DNA of 41,526 nt from CAYRSS01 sp964426945 (lineage in GTDB: Bacteria > Planctomycetota > Phycisphaerae > UBA1845): the NCBI GenBank assembly GCA_964426945.1, contig CAYRSS010000036.1, positions 1 to 41,526 on the forward strand, in the 5' to 3' direction. Below the pieces are notes generated by a model. The model was not told the DNA's origin. It saw only the letters and a program-made list of their open reading frames with translations, and made no database searches. Of this stretch, positions 26,114 to 34,164 are shown in pieces; within the stretch, counting starts at the first letter, position 1, and the number at the start of each line of letters is the position of its first letter. A program made the translations under genes and the position numbers.

Positions 26114-26995
26114 ATGCGCTTCGAATACGAACCGACACTCGTTGAGCGCGCCGTCCGATTGGCCGTTCAGGCCGACGCGACGCTTGCGGCTGCACTCCAC
26201 GCGGAGATCGACCCCATCTACCGGCTGGACGACCTGGAGCGTCGCGATCGGGCGTTCGCCGATGCTTTCAGCCGGTGCTTCCAGGCGCTGGATCTGGGCC
26301 GGCCGCCGACCCGTCTCATCGCGGCGTTCCCGCTGCTCGCAGCGAATATCGACGTCTGCCGGATTCGCACGGCTCCACGTCGGGCGGACGAGCTGGCGGA
26401 GCTTTTCGTTCGGCGCGAAGAGGATGACGCTGGACACGCCGCGCGCACGTTGCTGATCGTGCTCTGTGCCGAATCCCTGGTGGATTTCGCATCCACCGCG
26501 CCGATGCTGCGCCGCGAACTGCTGCACGTCTGCGACATGATCGATCCGGCCTTCGGATATGACGCCAAGGAGCTCGCCCGACTTCCGAGGCTTGATCAAC
26601 CCGTTCGCGATCGGTATCGCGTGCTGTGGGACATCTACGTCGAATCCCGCCTGCTGATGGCTCAACGAGTCCCGGCCGGCGGGGCCGAGCAGCTCGCCGC
26701 CGCCTTCATCCGGGCCTTCACGCTTCAGGGGCAGGCGCCGCCGCAGCGCTGGTTCGACCTTGCTTTCACGGTGGAAGGGCTTCGCCACGACGTGATGCTG
26801 TCAATCGCCCGGCGACCGCAAGAGTTCGAATCTCTCCTCGCCGGGGTCGTTGACGCCCGCCCCCCAGGGGTCCAGACGATCGCCACCATCGAGACCGACC
26901 ACTGCCCGGTGCCTGCCGGCCCCTTATCGCGTCGGACCCGGTCGGAGGCAGCGGCCGCCGGCGGTCCGGTGAGCGCGATCGCGGAGACCCGATGA
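26114..26995 (+). CDS. Unknown 293-aa helical protein of the nxr operon
   Basis: Start ATG at 26114, 21 bp after the chaperone stop; its own stop overlaps the next ATG. Predicted mostly helical, cytoplasmic, with no signal, no membrane segment and few cysteines. Visible segments: FEYEPTLVERAVRLAVQAD at the N-terminus, RRADELAELFVRREEDDAGH, RELLHVCDMIDPAFGYDAKE, and RWFDLAFTVEGLRHDVMLSI. I do not recognise a family. Its fixed place between the chaperone and hemerythrin genes suggests a part in enzyme maturation or NO response. Confidence 0.75.
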   Translation: MRFEYEPTLVERAVRLAVQADATLAAALHAEIDPIYRLDDLERRDRAFADAFSRCFQALDLGRPPTRLIAAFPLLAANIDVCRIRTAPRRADELAELFVRREEDDAGHAARTLLIVLCAESLVDFASTAPMLRRELLHVCDMIDPAFGYDAKELARLPRLDQPVRDRYRVLWDIYVESRLLMAQRVPAGGAEQLAAAFIRAFTLQGQAPPQRWFDLAFTVEGLRHDVMLSIARRPQEFESLLAGVVDARPPGVQTIATIETDHCPVPAGPLSRRTRSEAAAAGGPVSAIAETR

Positions 26996-27576
26996 TGGCA
27001 GCCCACGATAACCGACCATGTCAGGTGCTGCGTGCGGAACACCAGGTCATCCTGCGGGTGATCCGCGTCCTCGATTATCTCATGGTTCGGTTGGACCGCA
27101 CCGGCGAGTTCGCGGTCGATGGGCTGCGCAGCTGCGTCGAGTTTCTGCGACTGTTCGCGGATGCCTGCCACCACGCGAAGGAAGAGGACCTGCTGTTTCC
27201 CGTCCTGATATCCCGCGGAATCCCCAAGAACGGTGGACCCATCGGCGTAATGCTCCACGAACATCAACTGGCCCGAGGGCTCACCCGGCGCATGCACGAC
27301 GCGCTCGACACTGCCGCCCGCGGCGACAGGCCCGCACAAGCCGAATTCAGGGCCGCGGCCGGCGAGTATGTCGCTCTGCTGACGAATCATATCTTCAAGG
27401 AGGACAACATCCTGTTCCGCATGGGAGATCAGGTGCTGTCGGAGGATGATCAGGGTCAGCTCGCGGCGCGCTTCTGTGAGAGCGGGTGTCGCGCGTTTGA
27501 GGGCCGGCATCGCGATTACCTGCTGCGGATCGCGGACGACCTCGAAGCAGCGTATCCGGCTGCCCAGTTTCCATAG
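26992..27576 (+). CDS. Hemerythrin-like (HHE) protein
   Basis: About 194 residues; two adjacent ATGs (26992, 26995), the first overlapping the previous stop. The complete di-iron pattern of hemerythrins is present: LRAEHQVILRVI, HHAKEEDLLFPVL, LHEHQLARGL and NHIFKEDNILFRMG. It is closer to the YtfE/RIC and HHE sensor type than to the 13388 protein, with full ligand sets. Such proteins bind NO or O2 or supply iron for Fe-S repair. As NxrA/B carry many Fe-S clusters and NO is a by-product of nitrite chemistry, protection or repair is likely (inference). The moaA gene follows after 24 bp. Confidence 0.85.
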   Translation: MMAAHDNRPCQVLRAEHQVILRVIRVLDYLMVRLDRTGEFAVDGLRSCVEFLRLFADACHHAKEEDLLFPVLISRGIPKNGGPIGVMLHEHQLARGLTRRMHDALDTAARGDRPAQAEFRAAAGEYVALLTNHIFKEDNILFRMGDQVLSEDDQGQLAARFCESGCRAFEGRHRDYLLRIADDLEAAYPAAQFP

Positions 27577-27600
27577 CCCGCGTTTGTCTGCGAGGGTCTC

Positions 27601-28638
27601 ATGCCGAACGTCAGCCTGTCGCCCATGACCGCCAGTCCTGTCCTTCGGCCGCCGGACCCCTTCAGGTCTGAGGAACTCGTCGACGGTTGCGGGCGGCGCA
27701 TCGACCATTTGCGCCTGTCGGTGACCGACGCCTGCGACCTCCGCTGTGCGTACTGCCGTCCGACCGCCTGCGGATCGACACCGCGTGCGACCGGACTGAG
27801 CGACCAGCAGCGGGCGGAGTTCACCGCGTTCCTCTGGCGTCGGTACGGCCTCGCCCGGATTCGCTTCACCGGGGGCGAGCCGCTGATGCACGAATCGCTG
27901 GCGTCGCTGATAGCCCTGGTCCACGCACTGTGCCCAGGTCTTACGCTCGCCATGACCACCAACGGCCGAAGGCTTGCCGAGCATGCTGCGGACCTCCGCG
28001 CCGCGGGGCTGCATCGGCTCAACGTCTCGCTGGACACGCTCGACGCGGCGACCTACCGCAGCTTGACCGGCGGCTCGCTGGCAGACGTCCTCGCGGGGAT
28101 CGAAGCGGCACAGCGCGCAGGGTTCGCCCCGCCCAAGCTCAACGCGGTAGCCCTGCGCGACGTTAACGACGCCGACTTCGTGGAACTCGCGACGTGGGCG
28201 ATGCGCCGCGGCTCCGAGATGCGGTTCCTCGAGGCGATGCCGATCGGCCCGGCCGCGGAGTTCGCCCGCCTGCACTTCGTGCCGGCCCGGGAGATTCGCG
28301 CCCATCTCGCCGCTGTCTTTGATCTGCAGCCGCTTCCGCGGGCGCCGGGCGAGACCGCCGAGCGCTACCTGGCCACGGGCACAGGGGCATCGGGCATCAT
28401 CGGGATCATCGCGCCGGTCAGCGAGCCGTTCTGTGCTTCGTGCCGTCGCATCCGGCTCGTCGTGGACGGGCGACTCTACCCCTGCCTTCTCGATCAGCGC
28501 TTCGTGGATATGACCGTCGCCTGGCGCGACGGCGCGTTCGACGAACAGGGCGCCGCCGCGCTTATCGAGTCCGCCGTCGCCGCCAAAGCGCCATCCGGAC
28601 GCGTGCAGCCCCGCGCCATGGTGTCCATCGGCGGATGA
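27601..28638 (+). CDS. moaA: GTP 3',8-cyclase (molybdenum cofactor biosynthesis)
   Basis: 345 residues, a radical SAM enzyme that with MoaC converts GTP to cyclic pyranopterin, the first step to the molybdopterin cofactor that NxrA needs. The radical SAM cluster motif is C45-DLR-C49-AY-C52 (CDLRCAYC). The MoaA second cluster is seen as FCASCRR and LYPCLLD. FTGGEPLMH, SLDTLD and the C-terminal GG are also typical. The N-terminus is ~20 residues longer than usual; Met at 27628 is an alternative start. Last gene before a terminator, so likely co-expressed with the nxr genes as a dedicated cofactor supply. Confidence 0.92.
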   Translation: MPNVSLSPMTASPVLRPPDPFRSEELVDGCGRRIDHLRLSVTDACDLRCAYCRPTACGSTPRATGLSDQQRAEFTAFLWRRYGLARIRFTGGEPLMHESLASLIALVHALCPGLTLAMTTNGRRLAEHAADLRAAGLHRLNVSLDTLDAATYRSLTGGSLADVLAGIEAAQRAGFAPPKLNAVALRDVNDADFVELATWAMRRGSEMRFLEAMPIGPAAEFARLHFVPAREIRAHLAAVFDLQPLPRAPGETAERYLATGTGASGIIGIIAPVSEPFCASCRRIRLVVDGRLYPCLLDQRFVDMTVAWRDGAFDEQGAAALIESAVAAKAPSGRVQPRAMVSIGG

Positions 28639-28709
28639 CGGGCAGGCCGGGGTAATGGTGGCCAAACATGGTACGGCCATCTCCGTGCACCGCGTTGGAT
28701 CGAGTTTTC

Positions 28710-28741
28710 GCCGACGGGCGGTGCTCCGCCCCGGCGCTTTT
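28710..28741 (+). terminator. Intrinsic terminator after moaA
   Basis: GGGCGG-TGCT-CCGCCC (28716-28731) is a perfect 6-bp hairpin, extended by outer CGCCG/CGGCG arms across a 2-nt bulge, then TTTT at 28738-28741. It lies 72 bp after the moaA stop and marks the end of the long operon. Confidence 0.7.
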
Positions 28742-28846
28742 ACTACAGGTCACCGCGGGCGAGCTCAAGTTCGCCGACGGTGATGCGGAGCAGGGGTTCG
28801 ATCGGGTGATGGCGAACCTGGGTGGGCAGGCGGCGCGGGGCGCAAA

Positions 28847-29308
28847 TCAGCGCGTCCCCGACCCATCGGTGACCGGCTTGGGATCCTTCAACTGAACAAG
28901 AGGCGTACTGCGTCCGGGTGCGTGGAGGACCTCCGAAATCGTTGTCTTCGCAAAACACTCCTCCACCGCGGCGGCCGCCACATCCAGGCGATGGTGCAGC
29001 GGACAGAGGTTGGTCCCGTGGCTCTCAATGCCGAGGGGACAGCGGTCGATACGCCGTGGCGGATCCACCGCATTCACGACGTCGAGCACTGTCATCTCAC
29101 CCGGCTGTCGGACGAGCGAAAATCCCCCGCCGACGCCACGCTGCGATTTCACAAGCCCATGCCGCTTCAGTGTTTGCAGTATCTTCGACAGGTAGGCCGG
29201 CGGGATCCGGGTCGCACGGGCGATCTGAGGCGTAAGAAGTACCGGCGCGGGATTCTGAGCCAGGGCAACGATGGCCCGGAGAGCATACTCGGCGGTCTGT
29301 GAGATCAT
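28847..29308 (-). CDS. Rrf2-family regulator, NsrR-like
   Basis: 153 residues, divergent from the NO reductase gene. Winged helix with SQTAEYALRAIVALA, IPPAYLSKILQTLKRHGLV and GVGGGFSLVR. The C-terminal half has C90 and C102 (DRCPLGIESHGTNLCPLHH) with H97 and H105, a ligand set with one Cys fewer than classic NsrR; this type of Rrf2 protein is frequent beside nor genes. It most likely represses norB and itself from the shared promoter region and is released by NO. It is a different protein from the Rrf2 at 17778 (different Cys spacing). Confidence 0.9.
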   Translation of the reverse strand: MISQTAEYALRAIVALAQNPAPVLLTPQIARATRIPPAYLSKILQTLKRHGLVKSQRGVGGGFSLVRQPGEMTVLDVVNAVDPPRRIDRCPLGIESHGTNLCPLHHRLDVAAAAVEECFAKTTISEVLHAPGRSTPLVQLKDPKPVTDGSGTR

Positions 29309-29336
29309 GCCTGCCCCAATTCAGGATATTTGGACC

Positions 29337-29377
29337 TTTACATCCGGCATATAAACGTCTAATCTCCCCCTTGTCAA
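29337..29377. promoter_or_regulatory. Overlapping divergent promoters and candidate operator for rrf2 and norB
   Basis: Leftward: TTGACA (29377-29372), 17-base spacer, TTATAT (29354-29349), serving rrf2. Rightward: TTTACA (29337-29342), 17-base spacer, TAATCT (29360-29365), serving norB. An imperfect 19-bp palindrome, TTTACATCCGGCATATAAA (29337-29355, 7 of 9 arm positions paired), covers the norB -35 and the rrf2 -10 elements, so one bound protein would block both. Confidence 0.65.
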
Positions 29378-29432
29378 GCCGGACGCCCAACCGACGGCGG
29401 TTTCAGCCCGGAAGTGACGCAGGAGTGAGATC

Positions 29433-31724
29433 ATGCCGTACCGCAAGCACTGGGCTGCCCTGACGATCGTCGTCGCCGGTTCCTTCGTGACGCTCGGTTA
29501 CTACGGATACGAACTCTACCGCCAGGCGCCGCCGATCCCCCAACGGGTGGTGACCGACCAGGGCGAAGTGCTGTTCACCGGGCAGACCATCCGTGACGGG
29601 CAGAACGTCTGGCAGTCCATGGGCGGCCAGCAGTTGGGCACCGTCTGGGGCCACGGCGCGTACGTCGCGCCGGATTGGTCGGCCGACTGGCTGCACCGGG
29701 AGGCCGTAGCGCTTCTGGAGGCATGGACCGTCCTCGATGGCGGCACCACCTTCGCCGAGCTGCCGCACGAACAACAGGCGGCCCTCAAGGAGCGCCTGCG
29801 GCAGGAGCTGCGAACCAATACCTACGACAGTACATCGGGCGATCTGACCATCTCTGCGCGGCGCGCCGCCGCGATCGCCGTTGTCAGCGCCCACTACGCC
29901 GCGCTGTTCGGCGACGATCCGGCGCTCACGGAGCTGCGCGACGCCTACGCAATTCCCGCCATGACCATCAAGAGCGCGGAGCGCCAGCAGGCGCTCAACG
30001 CGTTCTTCTTCTGGGCATCGTGGGCCTGCGTCACCAACCGTCCGGCTTCGACGATCAGCTACACGAACAACTGGCCGGCCGAGGAACTCGTTGGCAATCG
30101 CCCCACGGGGGCGATCATCGTCTGGTCGGTCGTCAGCTTCGTGCTCCTGCTGGCGGGCGTCGGGGCGCTGGCGTGGTACTTCGCTGTGCAGCGTCATCGC
30201 GAGGAGGCGCCGAGCGAGGTTCCGGGCGACGATCCACTGCTGGCGCTCACGCCCACGCCCTCGATGCGTGCGGTGCCAAAGTACTTCTGGGTCGTCGCGG
30301 CCTTGATCGTCGTTCAGGTCGGTCTCGGCGCCGTGACCGCGCACTACGGCGTGGAAGGGGCCGGCTTCTACGGCTTCCCCCTGGCCGAGATCCTGCCGTA
30401 CGCTGTGACGCGGACGTGGCACACTCAACTGGGCATCTTCTGGATCGCCACGGCCTGGCTTGCGACAGGGCTCTTCATGGGGCCTGCGGTTTCCGGGTAC
30501 GAGCCCCAGTTTCAACGCCTCGGCGTGAATGTGCTGTTCGTGTGCCTCCTCATCATCGTCGTCGGCTCCATGGCTGGGCAGTGGTTCGCCGTGCAGCAGC
30601 GCCTCGGTTACGTCACCAACTTCTGGTTCGGCCACCAAGGCTATGAGTACGTCGATCTGGGTCGCTTCTGGCAGATCTTCCTGCTGGCGGGGCTGTTCTT
30701 GTGGCTGTTTCTCATGGGTCGGGCCATGTGGCCGGCGATTCGCAAACCCACCGAGCAGCGACACTTGCTCGCACTGTTCCTCATCGCCTCGGCCGCGATC
30801 GCCCTGTTCTACGGCGCGGGCCTGATGTGGGGCCGCCAGACCAATCTGGCGATCGCGGAATACTGGCGCTGGTGGGTCGTGCACCTCTGGGTCGAAGGCT
30901 TCTTCGAGGTCTTCGCCACGGTCGTGATCGCCTTTCTCTTTACGCGGATGGGGCTCCTGCGGGTGGGCACGGCGACGGCCGCCGTACTGTTCGCCACCAC
31001 GATCTTCCTAAGCGGCGGCATCATCGGGACGTTTCACCACCTGTACTTCACGGGAACGCCGACGGCCATCCTGGCGCTGGGCGCGACGTTCAGCGCCATG
31101 GAAGTCGTTCCGCTGGTGCTCATCGGATTTGAAGCCTACGAAAACCTCACGCTCAGCCGCGCCAAGCCATGGGTCGCCGCGTACAAGTGGCCGATCTACT
31201 TCTTCGTCGCGGTGGCGTTCTGGAATTTGGTCGGCGCAGGCCTGTTCGGCTTCCTGATAAACCCGCCGATCGCCCTGTACTACATGCAGGGTCTCAACAC
31301 GACCGCCGTGCACGGCCATGCCGCCCTCTTCGGCGTCTACGGCATGCTCGGCATGGGCCTCATGCTGTTCTGCCTTAAAGGCCTGGCCTCCCACCGCGTC
31401 TGGCGTACCGGCGTGCTGTGCTACGCGTTCTGGTCGATCAATATCGGCTTGGCCTTGATGGTCTTGATCAGCCTGCTGCCGGTCGGCCTGCTTCAGACAT
31501 GGGCGAGCGTGGAACACGGCATGTGGTATGCCCGATCCGCCGAGTTCATGCAGAGCGAGCTCATGGACACGCTTCGCTGGCTGCGCGTCGTGGGCGACAC
31601 GATCTTCGCCACGGGGGCGATCGCACTCGGCTGGTTCGTGCTGGGCCTCAAGACCGGCTGGTCGGTCAGGCCGGGCACCGACATCGAGCCAACCGAACGA
31701 CGGACTGCCGTCGAGGCCCCGTAG
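29433..31724 (+). CDS. norB: Quinol-dependent nitric oxide reductase (qNOR)
   Basis: 763 residues, reducing 2 NO to N2O with quinol electrons. The N-terminal TM plus ~200-residue outer domain is the NorC-like part fused in qNOR (also named norZ), lacking a CxxCH c-heme site as expected. The catalytic part has about 12-13 membrane helices and the key ligands: H330 for low-spin heme b, H484 with E488 (HLWVEGFFEV), H535-H536 (TFHHLYF) for FeB, and H627/H629 (VHGHAALFG) for hemes b3 and b. E492 is also conserved. AGGAG lies 8 nt before the ATG. Regulated by the divergent Rrf2 gene. It would remove NO arising from nitrite reduction or from outside. Confidence 0.95.
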   Translation: MPYRKHWAALTIVVAGSFVTLGYYGYELYRQAPPIPQRVVTDQGEVLFTGQTIRDGQNVWQSMGGQQLGTVWGHGAYVAPDWSADWLHREAVALLEAWTVLDGGTTFAELPHEQQAALKERLRQELRTNTYDSTSGDLTISARRAAAIAVVSAHYAALFGDDPALTELRDAYAIPAMTIKSAERQQALNAFFFWASWACVTNRPASTISYTNNWPAEELVGNRPTGAIIVWSVVSFVLLLAGVGALAWYFAVQRHREEAPSEVPGDDPLLALTPTPSMRAVPKYFWVVAALIVVQVGLGAVTAHYGVEGAGFYGFPLAEILPYAVTRTWHTQLGIFWIATAWLATGLFMGPAVSGYEPQFQRLGVNVLFVCLLIIVVGSMAGQWFAVQQRLGYVTNFWFGHQGYEYVDLGRFWQIFLLAGLFLWLFLMGRAMWPAIRKPTEQRHLLALFLIASAAIALFYGAGLMWGRQTNLAIAEYWRWWVVHLWVEGFFEVFATVVIAFLFTRMGLLRVGTATAAVLFATTIFLSGGIIGTFHHLYFTGTPTAILALGATFSAMEVVPLVLIGFEAYENLTLSRAKPWVAAYKWPIYFFVAVAFWNLVGAGLFGFLINPPIALYYMQGLNTTAVHGHAALFGVYGMLGMGLMLFCLKGLASHRVWRTGVLCYAFWSINIGLALMVLISLLPVGLLQTWASVEHGMWYARSAEFMQSELMDTLRWLRVVGDTIFATGAIALGWFVLGLKTGWSVRPGTDIEPTERRTAVEAP

Positions 31725-31805
31725 GCCGACCCCAATGGTGCAAGCAGACTAGGCCGATCGCGATTTCGCACTGACGCGGCTCGCACGGCCGATGGAGATA
31801 GATCG

Positions 31806-32642
31806 ATGAAGACGCTGAGCAAGATCGACACGCAGCAGACTATGACAGAAACGGCGATGCCAAGCACGGCGAAGATGCCGGGACATTGGGTCCTGGCGCG
31901 GTTGGGAAAGCGTGTGCTGCGGCCCGGCGGGCTTCAACTCACCCGACGGATGCTCTCGGAGCTGGCAATCGACGAAAGTGATCAGGTCGTCGAATTCGCC
32001 CCGGGGCTGGGAGTCACCGCTCAACTCACGCTCGCGCGGCGACCCGGGAGCTACACCGCCGTCGAGCGCGACCGCCAGGCCGCGGCGATCGTGAGCACCT
32101 ACCTGACGGGACCTTCCCATCGCTGCGTCCTCGGTACGGGCGAAGCGACCGGTCTCGCGGACGCCTGTGCCACCGTGGTTTACGGCGAAGCCATGCTCTC
32201 CATGCAGCCGACGATCGCCAAGCAGCGGATCGTCGCTGAAGCTGCACGGCTCCTGGCGCCGGGCGGTTCGTACGCCATCCACGAACTCTGCCTGACCCCT
32301 GACGACGTCAGTGAAACCACGCGCGAGGCCGTCCAGCGCGAGCTCACTGCCGCCATCCACGTCGGAGTAAGGCCCTTGACGGTGAGCGAGTGGCGCGAGC
32401 TGCTTGAGGCCGCCGGGCTTGAGGTACGAACGGTCTGCACGGCACGCATGCATCTGCTCGAACCCTGGCGACTGATCAGCGATGAGGGACTCATTCGCGC
32501 AGTGCGCTTCGCGTGGAATCTGGCCTGGGACGGCTGCGCCCGACGCCGCGTCCTGGAGATGCGCAGGGCTTTTCGAAAGTTCAGCGGCAACCTCGCCGCC
32601 GTGGCGATAGTGGCGACCAAGCCGGAAGGGGCAAGGACATGA
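31806..32642 (+). CDS. Class I SAM-dependent methyltransferase
   Basis: 278 residues. Rossmann-fold methyltransferase with motif I VVEFAPGLGVTAQL, the acidic residue in YTAVERD, and later motifs VVYGEAMLSM and LLAPGGSYAIHELCL. The C-terminal part (EWRELLEAAGLEVRTV) is typical of the methyltransf_11/25 group. The substrate is unknown. It follows norB by 81 bp and overlaps the cupin gene (ATGA), a methyltransferase-cupin pair that I associate with NO-reductase loci, so a link to NO stress is probable but unproven. Confidence 0.8.
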   Translation: MKTLSKIDTQQTMTETAMPSTAKMPGHWVLARLGKRVLRPGGLQLTRRMLSELAIDESDQVVEFAPGLGVTAQLTLARRPGSYTAVERDRQAAAIVSTYLTGPSHRCVLGTGEATGLADACATVVYGEAMLSMQPTIAKQRIVAEAARLLAPGGSYAIHELCLTPDDVSETTREAVQRELTAAIHVGVRPLTVSEWRELLEAAGLEVRTVCTARMHLLEPWRLISDEGLIRAVRFAWNLAWDGCARRRVLEMRRAFRKFSGNLAAVAIVATKPEGART

Positions 32643-32998
32643 TGACGACCTACACGATCGTGGAACAGGTGGCCGCCGCGGTGGAGCCGCCCGCGGACGG
32701 CACACTCAGCCGCGTCATCTGCAACACGAGCCACGTCAAGGCCCTGGTCTTCGGATTCAGCGCCGGACAAGAGCTCTCGGAACACACGGCTTCAATGCCC
32801 GCGATTATGCACTTCCTGCAGGGCGAAGCGGATGTGCTCCTCGGCAGCGACCGGGTCAAGGCCAAGGAGGGAACGTGGATTCACATGCCCGCTAGTCTAC
32901 CGCACAGCATCCATGCCAAAACGCCGGTAACCATGCTGCTCCTGCTGCTGACGTCTCAGGCTGTTAGTGGAGAAAAGCAACCGCTTAACCCAACTTGA
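32639..32998 (+). CDS. Small cupin-domain protein
   Basis: 119 residues; start ATGATG overlapping the previous stop. Single cupin barrel: FGFSAGQELSEHTASMPAIM (motif 1, with H in the SEH) and WIHMPASLPHSIHAK (motif 2). These His residues may bind a metal. Such small cupins are frequent next to NO reductase and denitrification genes; biochemical role unknown. Confidence 0.82.
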   Translation: MMTTYTIVEQVAAAVEPPADGTLSRVICNTSHVKALVFGFSAGQELSEHTASMPAIMHFLQGEADVLLGSDRVKAKEGTWIHMPASLPHSIHAKTPVTMLLLLLTSQAVSGEKQPLNPT

Positions 32999-33102
32999 CC
33001 CGCCGCCACGCCAACGCCCATCTTGAGGAGAGCGGCTCGCGATGGAAATCCTGCGACCGTGATGAGGTCGAGGATGAATCCATCTGCAGAATCGCTTCGC
33101 GC

Positions 33103-34164
33103 TCAGCGGATCATGCGGTGCAGCGCCCGGGCGGCGCGTTCGCGTACAGCCGTGGGCAGCTCGACCACGTGCCGCATTTCGCGCAGGGCGGCCAGGGTGT
33201 CCTCCAGCGTGATCGTATTCATGTGCGGACAACGAATGCTGCACAGACGGACCATCTCCTTGTCCGGGTTCTCGACCGCGACGTTGTCGCCCATGCAGCA
33301 CTCGGTCAGCAGCAAGAACCGCGACGCCCTGCTGTCGCGGACATGACGAATCATCGCCGACGTGCTGCCGGAGAAGTCCGACGCGGCGACGACTTCCGGG
33401 CTGCACTCGGGATGGGAGAGCACCGTCACACCGGGCACCTGCGCGCGGACATTCACAATGTCGGCCACGGTGAACCGCTCGTGCACCTCGCACCGGCCGG
33501 GCCAGCCGATCATCACCCGTTCGCGCGGCCGTGACGGTGCGTCGGCCGCGCCGTCGCCTCCGGCCCGCGGGAAGATCGCCCGGCGGCCGGTGTCGCGGGC
33601 TGTGTTCCGCGTGAGGTATTCGTCGGGGATCATGATGACGACATCGGATTTGAAGGACTCCACCACCGCGGTCGCGTTGCTCGACGTGCAGCAGGCGTCG
33701 CTCTCCGCCTTGACGTCGGCGTAGGTGTTGACGTAGCTCACCACCGGCGCGCCGGGGTACGCCGCACGCAGCGCCCGTACATCGTCGGCGCAGACCGCCC
33801 CCGCCAGCGAGCAACCCGCCTCCAGCGACGGCAGCAGCACCACCCGATCCGGTGAGAGGATCTTCGCCGTCTCCGCCATGAAACGCACGCCGCAGAAGAC
33901 GATCACCGCGGCGTCCGTACCAGCGGCCACGCGCGACAGCTCGAGCGAGTCTCCGACATGGTCCGGAACGGTGTGATAGAGCGCCGGCTCCATGTAGTTG
34001 TGCCCGAGAATGACGGCGCGGCGCTCCCGCTTGAGGCGGTTGATCTCCACCACCAGCTCCGCCTTGTAGCGCAGCTCGATCTCAGGCACGACGCGGGCGA
34101 GGAGGCGCCGCATGTGCTCGTGGACCACGTCGATCGAACCGTCAGGTACAGGCATGTCGGACAT
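33103..34164 (-). CDS. nadA: Quinolinate synthase
   Basis: 353 residues. Joins iminoaspartate with dihydroxyacetone phosphate to quinolinate in NAD synthesis, using a [4Fe-4S] cluster. Family motifs: ILGHNYMEPALYH, GDSLELSRVAA, FCGVRFMAETAKIL, and three cluster cysteines in SLEAGCSLAG, SHPECSPEV and LLTECCMGDN. WPGRCEVHERF is also typical. An extra ~20-residue loop rich in Arg/Ala/Gly (about RRAIFPRAGGDGAADAPSRP) precedes it. The start codon lies inside the upstream FAD oxidoreductase gene (23-bp overlap), so the two are translationally coupled. No nadB or nadC is visible here. Confidence 0.95.
   Translation of the reverse strand: MSDMPVPDGSIDVVHEHMRRLLARVVPEIELRYKAELVVEINRLKRERRAVILGHNYMEPALYHTVPDHVGDSLELSRVAAGTDAAVIVFCGVRFMAETAKILSPDRVVLLPSLEAGCSLAGAVCADDVRALRAAYPGAPVVSYVNTYADVKAESDACCTSSNATAVVESFKSDVVIMIPDEYLTRNTARDTGRRAIFPRAGGDGAADAPSRPRERVMIGWPGRCEVHERFTVADIVNVRAQVPGVTVLSHPECSPEVVAASDFSGSTSAMIRHVRDSRASRFLLLTECCMGDNVAVENPDKEMVRLCSIRCPHMNTITLEDTLAALREMRHVVELPTAVRERAARALHRMIR

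Noticed and set aside
26725..28680. 651-codon minus-strand frame
   Set aside because: Fully antisense to the hemerythrin and moaA genes, which have complete motifs; the product has no recognisable domain.
28668..28895. 75-codon plus-strand frame after moaA
   Set aside because: Crosses the terminator hairpin and overlaps the 3' end of the convergent rrf2 gene; no domain.
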